A stretch of 54,824 nt of DNA, from the NCBI GenBank assembly GCA_035340715.1, contig DAOQTX010000012.1, positions 1 to 54,824 on the forward strand, read 5' to 3'. This DNA is from DAOQTX01 sp035340715. GTDB taxonomy: Bacteria > Bacteroidota > Bacteroidia > AKYH767-A > OLB10. The position numbers were made by a program, and so were the translations under genes. Within the stretch, counting starts at the first letter, position 1, and every line of letters begins with the position of its first letter. Of this stretch, positions 16,597-24,635 are shown in pieces. Below the pieces are notes generated by a model. It was not told the origin of the DNA. It saw only the letters and a program-made list of their open reading frames with translations, and did no database searches.

Positions 16597-18003
16597 TTAA
16601 AATGGAGCAGTGAAATGCAGATATAATCCATGGTCTCCAATTCGGTTCATTGAGTATTCTATTCGGAAAACCAAATCATAATATGTAACATAATCTAAGC
16701 CCAATCCAAATCCGGCCAGAATGGTATTGTCCAGAGTATTTTGATTTAGCAATTGACGGTCTTCTGCATATCCCAAGTCGCTGAAGGCAGAAAGGTATAA
16801 TGCATAGTGTATGGTGTTAAACTTTGACATAGGTAAGAAACCTGCATGATAAATCTTAGGTTGTAATAAGGCATATCTGAAATTTAACCTGGTCAAATAG
16901 TAGTTCTGTCCATACGCTACATATAGTTCATAGCCGCGAACAAAATCTTTTCCAAAACCTAATCCACGCACATTGGAATATGGTATTTTAGTTCTTGATG
17001 AAAGGCGTGCTTTTGCATTGTATGCGACAAAAAACCGATCGCTCAGTTTGTTGTATTTAGAATATGCTATGGACAGATACATCGCGTCCGGAGAATTTTT
17101 AAAAAATCCTATTCCTTGTTTTGTAATGTCCAGTTCAAACAAAGAGCCTTTCAGCGGATATGATTTGCTATCTCTGAAATCGGAGCGATAACCATAGGAA
17201 AGGTTGATCATCTCTTCACTTCGTTTTTGTTTGCCGAAGTATTCCGGATTCAATTTTGCGATGGTATCTAATATGGTATTGTTTCTATATTCGGTTTGGA
17301 AGAAATGGGTATGATGAATTTTGCTTCGGTAGCTATAGCGAATTCGTGAAACAAAGTTGTGTTTGACATACGTGTTATCGGAATTGAAATAAACGATTTT
17401 ATCGTTAATGGTATTTAGGTCGGTTTCTTTACTCCTAGAGACATAAGTGGAGAAAGTTAAGCCGGCTTTTTCGTTTTTGTTTACATAAGGAATGTCATAG
17501 GTTAATCCCACATTTTCAGTGTAACCGAATCGTAAACTCAGCTTTAAAGTTTCTTGTCTTCCTCTAAAGTTATACCGTGTAAAGTACATGCCATAATTAG
17601 CTCTTCCAAAATCTTTACTCTGCCACCATTCGTTGAAATTGCGATCCACAACTTCAAAAATGGGAATGGGCCACCAATACCATCTTTCCGTAACAATGAT
17701 GTGGATATCACATACCCCCGGTGAACTTTCTGTAGATTCTATATCAACAAAATTAAATAGACTAGTATTGAGTAAGTTAACTCTAGAGCGCAGTATAGCT
17801 GCGTCCAAAACTTTTGATGGCAGAGTATCGCCCTGATGGAAAATTACTTCTCTTAGGATAATATGCGACTTGGTAATCTCGTTTCCTAAAATAACAATGG
17901 ATTGAACCGTTTTATACGTAATCGAATCCTGCCCTTTCGCTTGATTGTTTAACAGAAGAGCGGATAAAAAGACTAAAAAAATAAATCGGGCTTTGCCCAT
18001 CAT
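16597..18003 (-). CDS. Omp85/BamA-like outer-membrane protein with a single POTRA domain
   Basis: About 468 residues from the ATG at 18003. A GTG two codons upstream and an ATG at 18000 are alternatives. A signal peptide ends near NNQAKGQ. One POTRA-like domain follows (VQSIVILGNEITKSHIILREV, cited by its ends VQSIVILGN and LFNFVDIE, about residues 31-90). A C-terminal barrel with aromatic strand ends comes next; the final strand is HGLYLHFTAPF, ending in Phe as outer-membrane insertion signals do. It is much shorter than true BamA (five POTRAs). It could be a lipid or protein translocation barrel of the TamA type. It sits between the CBS protein (21 bases) and nadK (55 bases). Confidence 0.75.
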   Translation of the reverse strand: MMGKARFIFLVFLSALLLNNQAKGQDSITYKTVQSIVILGNEITKSHIILREVIFHQGDTLPSKVLDAAILRSRVNLLNTSLFNFVDIESTESSPGVCDIHIIVTERWYWWPIPIFEVVDRNFNEWWQSKDFGRANYGMYFTRYNFRGRQETLKLSLRFGYTENVGLTYDIPYVNKNEKAGLTFSTYVSRSKETDLNTINDKIVYFNSDNTYVKHNFVSRIRYSYRSKIHHTHFFQTEYRNNTILDTIAKLNPEYFGKQKRSEEMINLSYGYRSDFRDSKSYPLKGSLFELDITKQGIGFFKNSPDAMYLSIAYSKYNKLSDRFFVAYNAKARLSSRTKIPYSNVRGLGFGKDFVRGYELYVAYGQNYYLTRLNFRYALLQPKIYHAGFLPMSKFNTIHYALYLSAFSDLGYAEDRQLLNQNTLDNTILAGFGLGLDYVTYYDLVFRIEYSMNRIGDHGLYLHFTAPF

Positions 18004-18024
18004 GATCACAGTGAAAAAGGTTTC

Positions 18025-18687
18025 TCAGATGCTAAGATAGTTCATGAAGGAGTCGTATCTGTTTTGAAGGTCACCGGAAATATCAACATGATTAAAAGTA
18101 GAAATCACTTGAATGTCCTTTCTGTAAAATGCAGCAAGTAATTTGCTTAAATCTACTTTATTCACTTTAATGGAAATAACAGTGCTACCTATTTTAGATG
18201 TCTCTACAACATTTATACTGAGCACTGACGATTCGCAAGATTCAACAATCTTAATTAGATCTGATAATAAGTAGTCGTTACCTTTTAATTCAACCTCAAT
18301 AATTCCACCATGTTCGCGAACACTATGATAAACAGCGATGGCATCAATAATGTCGAACATGGTAATCAAACCGATGAATTTTTTTTCCTCATTCAAAATA
18401 GGAACCACAGTATAATGAGAATTGGAAACGAATTTAATCGCATCAAAAAGATGTTGATGTTCAAATAAGAAGGGTTGAAGCAGGCTTAGGTTATAACTGT
18501 GTATAGGAAGTACCGGGTCGCTACTGCTTAATATGTCATTGTCAGATATCAAACCCAAATAATTACCATTATCCACTACAGGTAAATGACGAACTTGGAA
18601 TGACTCCATCCAATTCAACACCTTCACACCGGAGTCTGAAAGTTTGAGTGATGGAACTGTGTCACGTATTAGATCTTTAATCGTCAT
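18025..18687 (-). CDS. CBS-domain pair protein
   Basis: A 220-residue cytosolic protein. Two CBS domains make up about residues 1-130 (FQVRHLPVVDNGNYLGLISDNDIL; SHYTVVPILNEEKKFIGLITMFDI, cited by HLPVVDNGNYLGLISDND and HYTVVPILNEEKKFIGLI). An ACT-like C-terminus follows (GIIEVELKGNDY...VISIKVNKVD). CBS pairs bind adenine nucleotides. It is the first gene of the leftward cluster with nadK, which makes a nucleotide-sensing role attractive but unproven. A promoter box lies at 18722-18729. Confidence 0.82.
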   Translation of the reverse strand: MTIKDLIRDTVPSLKLSDSGVKVLNWMESFQVRHLPVVDNGNYLGLISDNDILSSSDPVLPIHSYNLSLLQPFLFEHQHLFDAIKFVSNSHYTVVPILNEEKKFIGLITMFDIIDAIAVYHSVREHGGIIEVELKGNDYLLSDLIKIVESCESSVLSINVVETSKIGSTVISIKVNKVDLSKLLAAFYRKDIQVISTFNHVDISGDLQNRYDSFMNYLSI

Positions 18688-18705
18688 GTATATTTGGTTG
18701 AATTC

Positions 18706-18738
18706 TTTGAGTGATTAACGACAAACATAGTATTTTTG
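18706..18738 (+). promoter_or_regulatory. pdxJ promoter (TTTG, 21-base spacer, TATTTTTG)
   Basis: A -33-like TTTG (18706-18709) and a -7 box TATTTTTG (18731-18738) are 21 bases apart, within the spacing known for Bacteroidota promoters. The pdxJ ATG is at 18768. Confidence 0.55.
18722..18729 (-). promoter_or_regulatory. -7 box (TATGTTTG) for the CBS/nadK cluster
   Basis: TAnnTTTG match on the minus strand, 34 bases upstream of the CBS gene start. It lies 1 base from the oppositely directed pdxJ box, so the two promoters overlap. Confidence 0.5.
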
Positions 18739-18767
18739 TTTTTATCTTTTTCAGTAATTACTTACAA

Positions 18768-19496
18768 ATGACTCGACTTAGTGTAAACATAAATAAAATT
18801 GCTACCCTTAGAAATGCAAGAGGAGGAAGCATTCCCAATGTAGTGGAAGCGGCAGAAAAATGTCAACGGTTTGGAGCTCAAGGTATAACCGTTCATCCAA
18901 GACCAGATGGAAGGCATATTCGTTACGATGATGTGCGCGCCATTAAACCGACCATAAGAACAGAATTTAATATTGAAGGCTATCCGGATGAACAGTTTTT
19001 GTTGCTAATAGAAGAAGTGAAACCTGAGCAAGTGACATTGGTTCCTGATGCACCCAGTGTTTTAACATCAAATGCAGGTTGGGATGTTATAAAAAATCTT
19101 TCGATGCTGAAAGAAATTGTCATCCGTATCAAAAGTTTAGGAAGCAGAGTTTCATTGTTTATAGATGCCAATGAGCAACAAATTGAAAGGGCTGCCCAAA
19201 CAGGAACCGATTGCATTGAACTATACACCGAAAGTTATGCTATGGCTTATTCAAAAGGACAGAAAAACCATGTAGTGCAATTTTCAAAAGCTGCGTTATA
19301 CGCTTCAAACTGCGGATTGAGAGTAAATGCAGGGCACGATTTGAATCTTAACAACTTGGCTTTTTTTATTTCTAAAGTAAAACCTTTGGAAGAAGTTTCG
19401 ATTGGTCATGCCTTAATTAGCGATGCCTTGTACTTCGGATTGCAAAACACCATTCAAATGTATAAAGGAGAGATTAATAAAGGTTCCGAACTCTAA
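18768..19496 (+). CDS. pdxJ: Pyridoxine 5'-phosphate synthase
   Basis: Condenses 3-amino-2-oxopropyl phosphate with 1-deoxyxylulose 5-phosphate in the DXP-dependent vitamin B6 pathway. The start is set at ATG 18768 because the protein then begins with the conserved LSVNINKIATLRNARGG. Other family motifs are GITVHPRPDGRHI, FNIEGYP, VTLVPD, LFIDA, ELYTE and VNAGHDLN..N. 242 residues, the normal length. The 3' end overlaps the convergent serA by 23 bases. The neighbour serA makes 3-phosphohydroxypyruvate, chemically parallel to the 4-phosphoerythronate branch of B6 synthesis, but no dedicated PdxB or PdxA is seen here. Confidence 0.95.
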   Translation: MTRLSVNINKIATLRNARGGSIPNVVEAAEKCQRFGAQGITVHPRPDGRHIRYDDVRAIKPTIRTEFNIEGYPDEQFLLLIEEVKPEQVTLVPDAPSVLTSNAGWDVIKNLSMLKEIVIRIKSLGSRVSLFIDANEQQIERAAQTGTDCIELYTESYAMAYSKGQKNHVVQFSKAALYASNCGLRVNAGHDLNLNNLAFFISKVKPLEEVSIGHALISDALYFGLQNTIQMYKGEINKGSEL

Positions 19497-20703
19497 TGGT
19501 GTGTTTAATGTTTTTTAATTTTTCTACAATTCCTTTTTCATTTGTTTTGTTGATGTCCAAAACTACATAACCTACATGGTTGTTGGTTTTAAGGTATTGG
19601 CCAAGAATATTAACTTTATTCTTACTCAGGGTATTGTTAATTTCACTTAATACTCCCGGAACGTTTTGGTGAATGTGAAGAATACGTGTGGTATGATTCA
19701 TGACCGGCAAGGTGAGTGAAGGGATGGACAAACAAGAAGCAGAACTACCAGTTTCAATAAAGTTGATAATTTTGGATGCTACATCAATCCCAATATTTTC
19801 TTGGGCTTCAACTGTTGAGCCACCGATATGTGGAGTTAAAATTACATTATCTACTCCTTGCAGAACACATTCAAATCGATCCTCTTTTTTAACCGGTTCA
19901 ACCGTATATACGTCCAATGCTAAACCACCCAAATGTTTGCTTTCCAACAACTTTTTTGCTGCAACTAAATCCACTACATCTCCACGACAAACATTGATTA
20001 AAAAGGCCCCTTTTTTCATGGCTTTTAATCTCTTTTCGTTAAAGAGATTTTTGTTGGCCTCACCTCCCGGTACATGTAAAGTGATGATATCCGAAAGTTT
20101 TATCAACTCCTCTAAGGAATCAACTTGTGTAGCATTTCCAAGGCTCAATTTTTTATCAATGTCATAAAAGATCACTTTCATTCCAAGCGCTTCGGCCATT
20201 ATACTCACTTGCGTTCCAATATGTCCATAGCCCACAATGCCTAAATATTTTCCTCTCACTTCTCGAGCATATTTACTGTCTTTCAACCACTTTCCTTCAT
20301 GTGCGCCTTTATTTTTTTCCGGTACATATCGCATCAGACTAATGGTATGACCAATCACAAGTTCAGCTACTGATCTTGTGTTTGAAAATGGTGCATTAAA
20401 AACGGCAATACCATTTTTGGTGGCGGCAATCAAATCAACTTGATTGGTACCTGCACAGAAACAAGAAGAAGTCAAAAGCTTAGGAGCATTCTCAAAAATC
20501 TTAGCAGTAAGTTTGGTTTTAGATCGAGTACCTAAGATGTGTACATTCTTTATCTTTTTTATAAGGTCATCCTCTGCAAAAGTATTGGGCAAAGATTCCA
20601 CATTGGTGTAGCCATGCTGTTTTAGCATTTTTACGGCACTTTGGTGAATACCTTCGAGTAATAGTATTTTGATCTTATCTTTAGGAAAACTTGTTTTTTT
20701 CAT
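19474..20703 (-). CDS. serA: D-3-phosphoglycerate dehydrogenase
   Basis: First enzyme of serine synthesis, oxidising 3-phosphoglycerate with NAD. About 409 residues from ATG 20703, which gives the family start MKKTSFPKDKIKILLLEG. It has the NAD site GIVGYGHIGTQVSIMAEALG (cited by GIVGYGHIG), the INVCRGDVVD motif, and catalytic HIGGST near residue 290. A C-terminal ACT domain (about 335-409) is the usual serine feedback site. A one-mismatch promoter box (AACCTTTG) lies right before the ATG. It overlaps pdxJ tail to tail by 23 bases. Confidence 0.94.
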   Translation of the reverse strand: MKKTSFPKDKIKILLLEGIHQSAVKMLKQHGYTNVESLPNTFAEDDLIKKIKNVHILGTRSKTKLTAKIFENAPKLLTSSCFCAGTNQVDLIAATKNGIAVFNAPFSNTRSVAELVIGHTISLMRYVPEKNKGAHEGKWLKDSKYAREVRGKYLGIVGYGHIGTQVSIMAEALGMKVIFYDIDKKLSLGNATQVDSLEELIKLSDIITLHVPGGEANKNLFNEKRLKAMKKGAFLINVCRGDVVDLVAAKKLLESKHLGGLALDVYTVEPVKKEDRFECVLQGVDNVILTPHIGGSTVEAQENIGIDVASKIINFIETGSSASCLSIPSLTLPVMNHTTRILHIHQNVPGVLSEINNTLSKNKVNILGQYLKTNNHVGYVVLDINKTNEKGIVEKLKNIKHTIRVRNLY

Positions 20704-20739
20704 GATGCAAAGGTTCAATTTTGAATTGAAATTCAAAAA

Positions 20740-20764
20740 AAAAGGAAGCATCGCTTCCTTTTAA
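20740..20764 (-). terminator. Hairpin terminator after the response regulator
   Basis: AAAAGGAAGC (20740-20749) pairs with GCTTCCTTTT (20753-20762) around a 3-base loop. On the minus strand it is followed by a long T run (A9 on the plus strand). It ends the response-regulator transcript before serA. Confidence 0.8.
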
Positions 20765-20783
20765 TAATATTTAGACTACTTGA

Positions 20784-21212
20784 TTAATCCGGATAAACGC
20801 ACATTTCCCAATACTGATGAAGAATGTTGAACAAGGTTTCAAAATTCTCTATCGAATAGGGCTTTAAAATATAACCGGCTACATTTAACTGGTAGGCTTC
20901 AAACTTATCTGTGTCGTCATTGGAAGTTGTTATGACAAAAACACTGATGTGCTTAAGATCCGGGTCATTCCGAAGTTCTTTTAGAAACTCAAGACCATTC
21001 ATCTTAGGCATATTTATATCCAGCAATATTATTCTGGGTTTCTGAATTTTTTCTTTTCCATTGGTCCCTCTAAGCAAATCGAGAGCTTCAATACCATTGG
21101 TGGCGTTTTCAATCGCATAAGGAATATTGCATTTTTTGAATGCACGTTGAATCATCATTGCATCAACTTTGTCATCCTCTACATGTAAAACTTGTGTGTC
21201 TAGTTCGCCCAT
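20784..21212 (-). CDS. Single-domain response regulator
   Basis: A 142-residue CheY-like receiver with no output domain. The acidic pocket is D13/D14 (VEDDKVD), the phosphoacceptor D65 (LLDINMPKMNG), the switch T95/T96 (VITTSND) and K117 (YILKPYS). The sequence type (ILLDINMPKMNGLEFLKELR) is that of Rcp1-like receivers paired with phytochrome-like kinases. It is divergent from the adjacent histidine kinase gene (150 bases apart), its likely partner. Confidence 0.9.
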   Translation of the reverse strand: MGELDTQVLHVEDDKVDAMMIQRAFKKCNIPYAIENATNGIEALDLLRGTNGKEKIQKPRIILLDINMPKMNGLEFLKELRNDPDLKHISVFVITTSNDDTDKFEAYQLNVAGYILKPYSIENFETLFNILHQYWEMCVYPD

Positions 21213-21276
21213 ATCATTAAATTTAACTTAATTTACGTAATAATTTCTCTTTTGTAGAAGCGTGAAAATTATGCAA

Positions 21277-21305
21277 CAAATATAATTAATTATCAGTATA
21301 ACAAA
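21277..21305 (-). promoter_or_regulatory. Promoter of the response regulator (TTTG, 17-base spacer, TATATTTG)
   Basis: On the minus strand a TTTG (21302-21305) is followed after 17 bases by TATATTTG (21277-21284), matching the TTTG-N17..23-TAnnTTTG pattern. The leader is about 60 bases. Confidence 0.55.
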
Positions 21306-21362
21306 CTTGTAAGGAAGAGGAATAACAATTTTTCTTTGAAGAATTAAAGATCCATAAGACGA

Positions 21363-23099
21363 ATGATACAGCTTTTTAAAAACGATTATATCAAAAAAAT
21401 CCCTCAAGATGATATTCTTGAGCAGAATCGATATAAGCTATTCAGAATATTTACTCTAGCCGGAGTACTAGTGGCACTTGCAGTGGCCATGCAGATCTAT
21501 AGTTTGATAGGTGCAGATATTATCGTATTCTCTTTATTAGCCATTACATTGATCTTCGCTGCCAACTATGCCATGGTTCAGAAAAATGGTAAGCTTAAGT
21601 TAGGGTATGGAATTACCATTGCAGCTACATTCTTGATCATACATTTTCTCACGTACTCGTCAGGAGGAATACGCAGTAGCGGCACCTTTTATTTAGGATC
21701 ATGTATTCTGCTTGCGTTCATGTTATTGGGCGACAAAGCTGGTAAGGTGTTTTTTACTTTGGGTGCCATACATTTAGGTTTTTTCTTTTGGGCCACCGAA
21801 AATAATGCATCCTATGTGAGCAATATTTTGGTTGGTTCCGATAGCTCACTGATCGACCTAGACTTTTTGATCACTGGTATATTAGCTAGTTTTTTGATTG
21901 CAGCTCAGTCGAATTACCTCTTAGGTTCGAACAATATAGTGGTAGAACGTATTACCCAATCGCGTGACGAACTAGCAAAGAAAAACATTGAATTGGCGAA
22001 ACTTTCATTGGTGGCAAGTAAGACCAGCAATGGTGTAATTATTACCGATAAAACGGGCTTGGTTGAATGGATCAACGATGGTTTTACACGACTATATGAT
22101 TATACATTAAATGAAGTTCAAGGCAAGAATGTACTGGAAATATCATTTGGTGAAAAAACCAATTCAGAACAAATTTCAGATTTCTCTGGAAAAATGACTT
22201 CATCTGAGCATATCAACATGGATTTGTTGAAGTACAAGAAAAATGGAGAAACCACTTGGATCAATGTATCGGGTACTCCTATTCGTAATGAGCAAGGAGA
22301 ATTCGAAAAGTATATCTTCATTGAGAGTGATATTAATGAACGTAAAGCTGCAGAGCAAAAAATTGCAGAATATTTGATGAGCCTCGAGAAAACCATTAAA
22401 GAGCTTGACAAATTTGCTTACGTGGTTTCTCATGACTTGAAGGCACCGCTTAGAGCGATAGGAAATTTGTCTGGTTATATTGAAGAAGAAGCCGGTGCAT
22501 TGTTTACAGAAGATGTTCGCGAAAACTTTAACATTATAAAGGGGCGAGTATCAAGGATGGAAGATTTGATCAATGGATTATTAGAATATTCAAAAGCGCA
22601 CCGTAGAAAAGAGCAAGAAGTTGAGGTTGATACCAATCAGCTGATCAATGAAATAATAGAGTTCATCGGAGTGCCCAAAAACTGTACTATTTCAATTTCA
22701 AATACTCTTCCTACAATAGTATCAGAAAAATTTAAATTGCAACAAGTGTTGTCTAATATAATGGACAATGCCATTAAGTATAATGACAAGGAGCAAATTG
22801 AAGTGAAGATTTCATCTATTGATAAGGGAGATTTTGTAGAATTCACAATAGAAGACAACGGCCCTGGAATTGATGCACGATATCATGAGAAAATATTTGT
22901 GATCTTCCAAACACTAAACGCACGTGATGAATTTGAAAGCACCGGTGTTGGTTTGGCCATTGTAAAGAAAATAACCGAGGAAGCGGGTGGAAGAGTTTGG
23001 GTAGAATCAGAAAAAGGACAGGGTAGTCAATTTAAAGTTATCTGGCCAAAAGTACCCATTAACGAAAGCATCGTTAGCCAATTGGCTAATGCCAACTAA
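21363..23099 (+). CDS. Membrane sensor histidine kinase with PAS domain
   Basis: A 578-residue protein. About six membrane helices occupy residues 27-185, a short linker follows, then a PAS domain (about 212-325; LSLVASKTSNGVIITDKTG, SDINERKAAE). The HisKA dimerisation helix has phosphoacceptor H357 (VVSHDLKAPLRAI). The ATPase domain has the N box (NIMDNAIKYN), G1 (EDNGPGID) and G2 (GVGLAIVKKI). No receiver is attached. The input signal is unknown, but the membrane block suggests a membrane or small-molecule cue. It is divergent from the single-domain response regulator and followed after 56 bases by a small unknown gene. Confidence 0.92.
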   Translation: MIQLFKNDYIKKIPQDDILEQNRYKLFRIFTLAGVLVALAVAMQIYSLIGADIIVFSLLAITLIFAANYAMVQKNGKLKLGYGITIAATFLIIHFLTYSSGGIRSSGTFYLGSCILLAFMLLGDKAGKVFFTLGAIHLGFFFWATENNASYVSNILVGSDSSLIDLDFLITGILASFLIAAQSNYLLGSNNIVVERITQSRDELAKKNIELAKLSLVASKTSNGVIITDKTGLVEWINDGFTRLYDYTLNEVQGKNVLEISFGEKTNSEQISDFSGKMTSSEHINMDLLKYKKNGETTWINVSGTPIRNEQGEFEKYIFIESDINERKAAEQKIAEYLMSLEKTIKELDKFAYVVSHDLKAPLRAIGNLSGYIEEEAGALFTEDVRENFNIIKGRVSRMEDLINGLLEYSKAHRRKEQEVEVDTNQLINEIIEFIGVPKNCTISISNTLPTIVSEKFKLQQVLSNIMDNAIKYNDKEQIEVKISSIDKGDFVEFTIEDNGPGIDARYHEKIFVIFQTLNARDEFESTGVGLAIVKKITEEAGGRVWVESEKGQGSQFKVIWPKVPINESIVSQLANAN

Positions 23100-23155
23100 A
23101 AATTTTACGAACCTTTTTTACTTAACCTGCGTAATACAATCACAATAGATTTATT

Positions 23156-23422
23156 ATGCAAAAGTCATTCAATAATTCCGACAAAAATTTTAAGCAAATT
23201 CATTCATTGATTGAAAGCCTGAATGAAAAAGATAAAGAAGTGCTAACTGATAAATTATTGTCGTATCTATTATTCAGCAGTTCCAGTATCAATCATGATG
23301 CTTCGGATGGTTTGGATTCATCCAAACACGATTTAACCGATTACGAGCGTGAATTGCTTCGCAAATTATCTGAAAAAACTGAAGAACTTTATCGCAGAAT
23401 GGGCGGTGACTTTCTTTATTAA
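23156..23422 (+). CDS. Small uncharacterised protein downstream of the histidine kinase
   Basis: An 88-residue hydrophilic protein with no signal peptide or membrane helix. Two likely helical parts (about residues 8-40 and 58-82, the latter LTDYERELLRKLSEKTEELY) are joined by an S/D-rich linker. I recognise no family. It is co-directional with the kinase (56-base gap), so a shared transcript is likely. Its stop shares a TTAA with the stop of the convergent paaH gene. Confidence 0.6.
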   Translation: MQKSFNNSDKNFKQIHSLIESLNEKDKEVLTDKLLSYLLFSSSSINHDASDGLDSSKHDLTDYERELLRKLSEKTEELYRRMGGDFLY

Positions 23423-24588
23423 CTAAAGAAGTTTTGTTGAGACTGAGCCATGTCTCTCAATAGAGGACAAACCCTGTAGCGATCATCGTGATATCGATCA
23501 TACAGTAAGTCCAATCGATCCACGATATTTTTTATTCCGTATTCATCCGACCATTTTAACAAACCCTTTGGGTAGTTAGTGCCTTTTATCATTGCAGTAT
23601 CAATATCATCTTTGCTTGCAATATTCATAAACACTGCATCGGCTGCTTCATTGAACAATAACAACAATACACGATCAACCAATTGATGAGCTGTGGCTTT
23701 GCTTAAAGTTTCTGTTGGTTCGGTTTGTTCCTTCAAGTAATCATAATAACCCTTACCTGATTTTCTTCCAAGTCGCTTGGCTTCAACCATTCTTTTTTGT
23801 GTGAACGAAGGCTTGAATCGGGGGTCGTAAAAAAACTGCCTCCAAACCGTTTCTGTAACTGTGTAGTTGATGTCATTACCAATGAAATCCATCAATTCAA
23901 AAGGGCCCATTTTAAATTTCCCAATTTCTTTCAGCGCTTCATCAATCTGTGCAAAGCTAGCAATACCTTCTTCATAAATTTTTATGCTTTCACTGTAAAA
24001 TGGTCGAGCTACACGGTTAACAATAAAGCCGGGTGTGTCTTTGGCTGTCACTGATACCTTTCCCAACTCCTCTATCCATTGTATAGCAAGGCGAAGGGTT
24101 TCTTTATCGGTTTCAATACCGGGTATCACTTCAACCAGTGGCATCAAAGTAGCGGGATTAAAGAAATGTATGCCAATAAATCGATTGGAATTTTTGCAGG
24201 CTGAAGCAATAGAGGTAATGGAAAGTGAAGATGTATTGCTGGCAAGTATGCAATCTTCCGACACAATATTTTGCTCTAAATTTTCAAAGATTTCTTTTTT
24301 GATGTTTAAGTCTTCAATAGCTGCTTCAATAACTAAAGTACAGGAAGAAAAACTTTTCAATGACGTAGATACGTGTAATCGCCCTACGATTTCATTGTGC
24401 TCCTGATCAGAAAACTTTCCTTTCTCCTTTAACTTATTCAGATTGCTTAGAATGGAAGTGTATGACTTTTGCAAAGTGTTCTCATTATTGTCATACAGAT
24501 AGGTTGTAAATCCTTTTTGAGCACAAGCCAGTGCAATACCGGAGCCCATTGTTCCGGCTCCTATAACTCCAATAATTGAATCTTTCAT
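23419..24588 (-). CDS. paaH: 3-hydroxyacyl-CoA dehydrogenase (phenylacetate pathway type)
   Basis: Oxidises 3-hydroxyacyl-CoA (in this pathway 3-hydroxyadipyl-CoA) with NAD. The 389-residue protein has the Rossmann site GVIGAGTMGSGIALACAQKG (about residues 7-26) and the catalytic histidine region IGIHFFNPATLMPLVEV. NTSSLSITSIA and a duplicated C-terminal 3HCDH domain (NYPKGLLKW) follow. It is separated from the other paa genes only by one opposite-strand gene. The pathway assignment rests on that neighbourhood; a general 3-hydroxybutyryl-CoA dehydrogenase is possible. A TACATTTG box lies 4 bases before the ATG. Confidence 0.85.
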   Translation of the reverse strand: MKDSIIGVIGAGTMGSGIALACAQKGFTTYLYDNNENTLQKSYTSILSNLNKLKEKGKFSDQEHNEIVGRLHVSTSLKSFSSCTLVIEAAIEDLNIKKEIFENLEQNIVSEDCILASNTSSLSITSIASACKNSNRFIGIHFFNPATLMPLVEVIPGIETDKETLRLAIQWIEELGKVSVTAKDTPGFIVNRVARPFYSESIKIYEEGIASFAQIDEALKEIGKFKMGPFELMDFIGNDINYTVTETVWRQFFYDPRFKPSFTQKRMVEAKRLGRKSGKGYYDYLKEQTEPTETLSKATAHQLVDRVLLLLFNEAADAVFMNIASKDDIDTAMIKGTNYPKGLLKWSDEYGIKNIVDRLDLLYDRYHDDRYRVCPLLRDMAQSQQNFFS

Positions 24589-24592
24589 GGTG

Positions 24593-24600
24593 CAAATGTA
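24593..24600 (-). promoter_or_regulatory. -7 box (TACATTTG) for paaH, nearly leaderless
   Basis: Exact TAnnTTTG match ending 4 bases before the paaH ATG (24588). At the usual distance, transcription would start at or within the start codon. Confidence 0.55.
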
Positions 24601-24635
24601 AATACAGTTATTTTAATATATTAATTGTAATTTCA

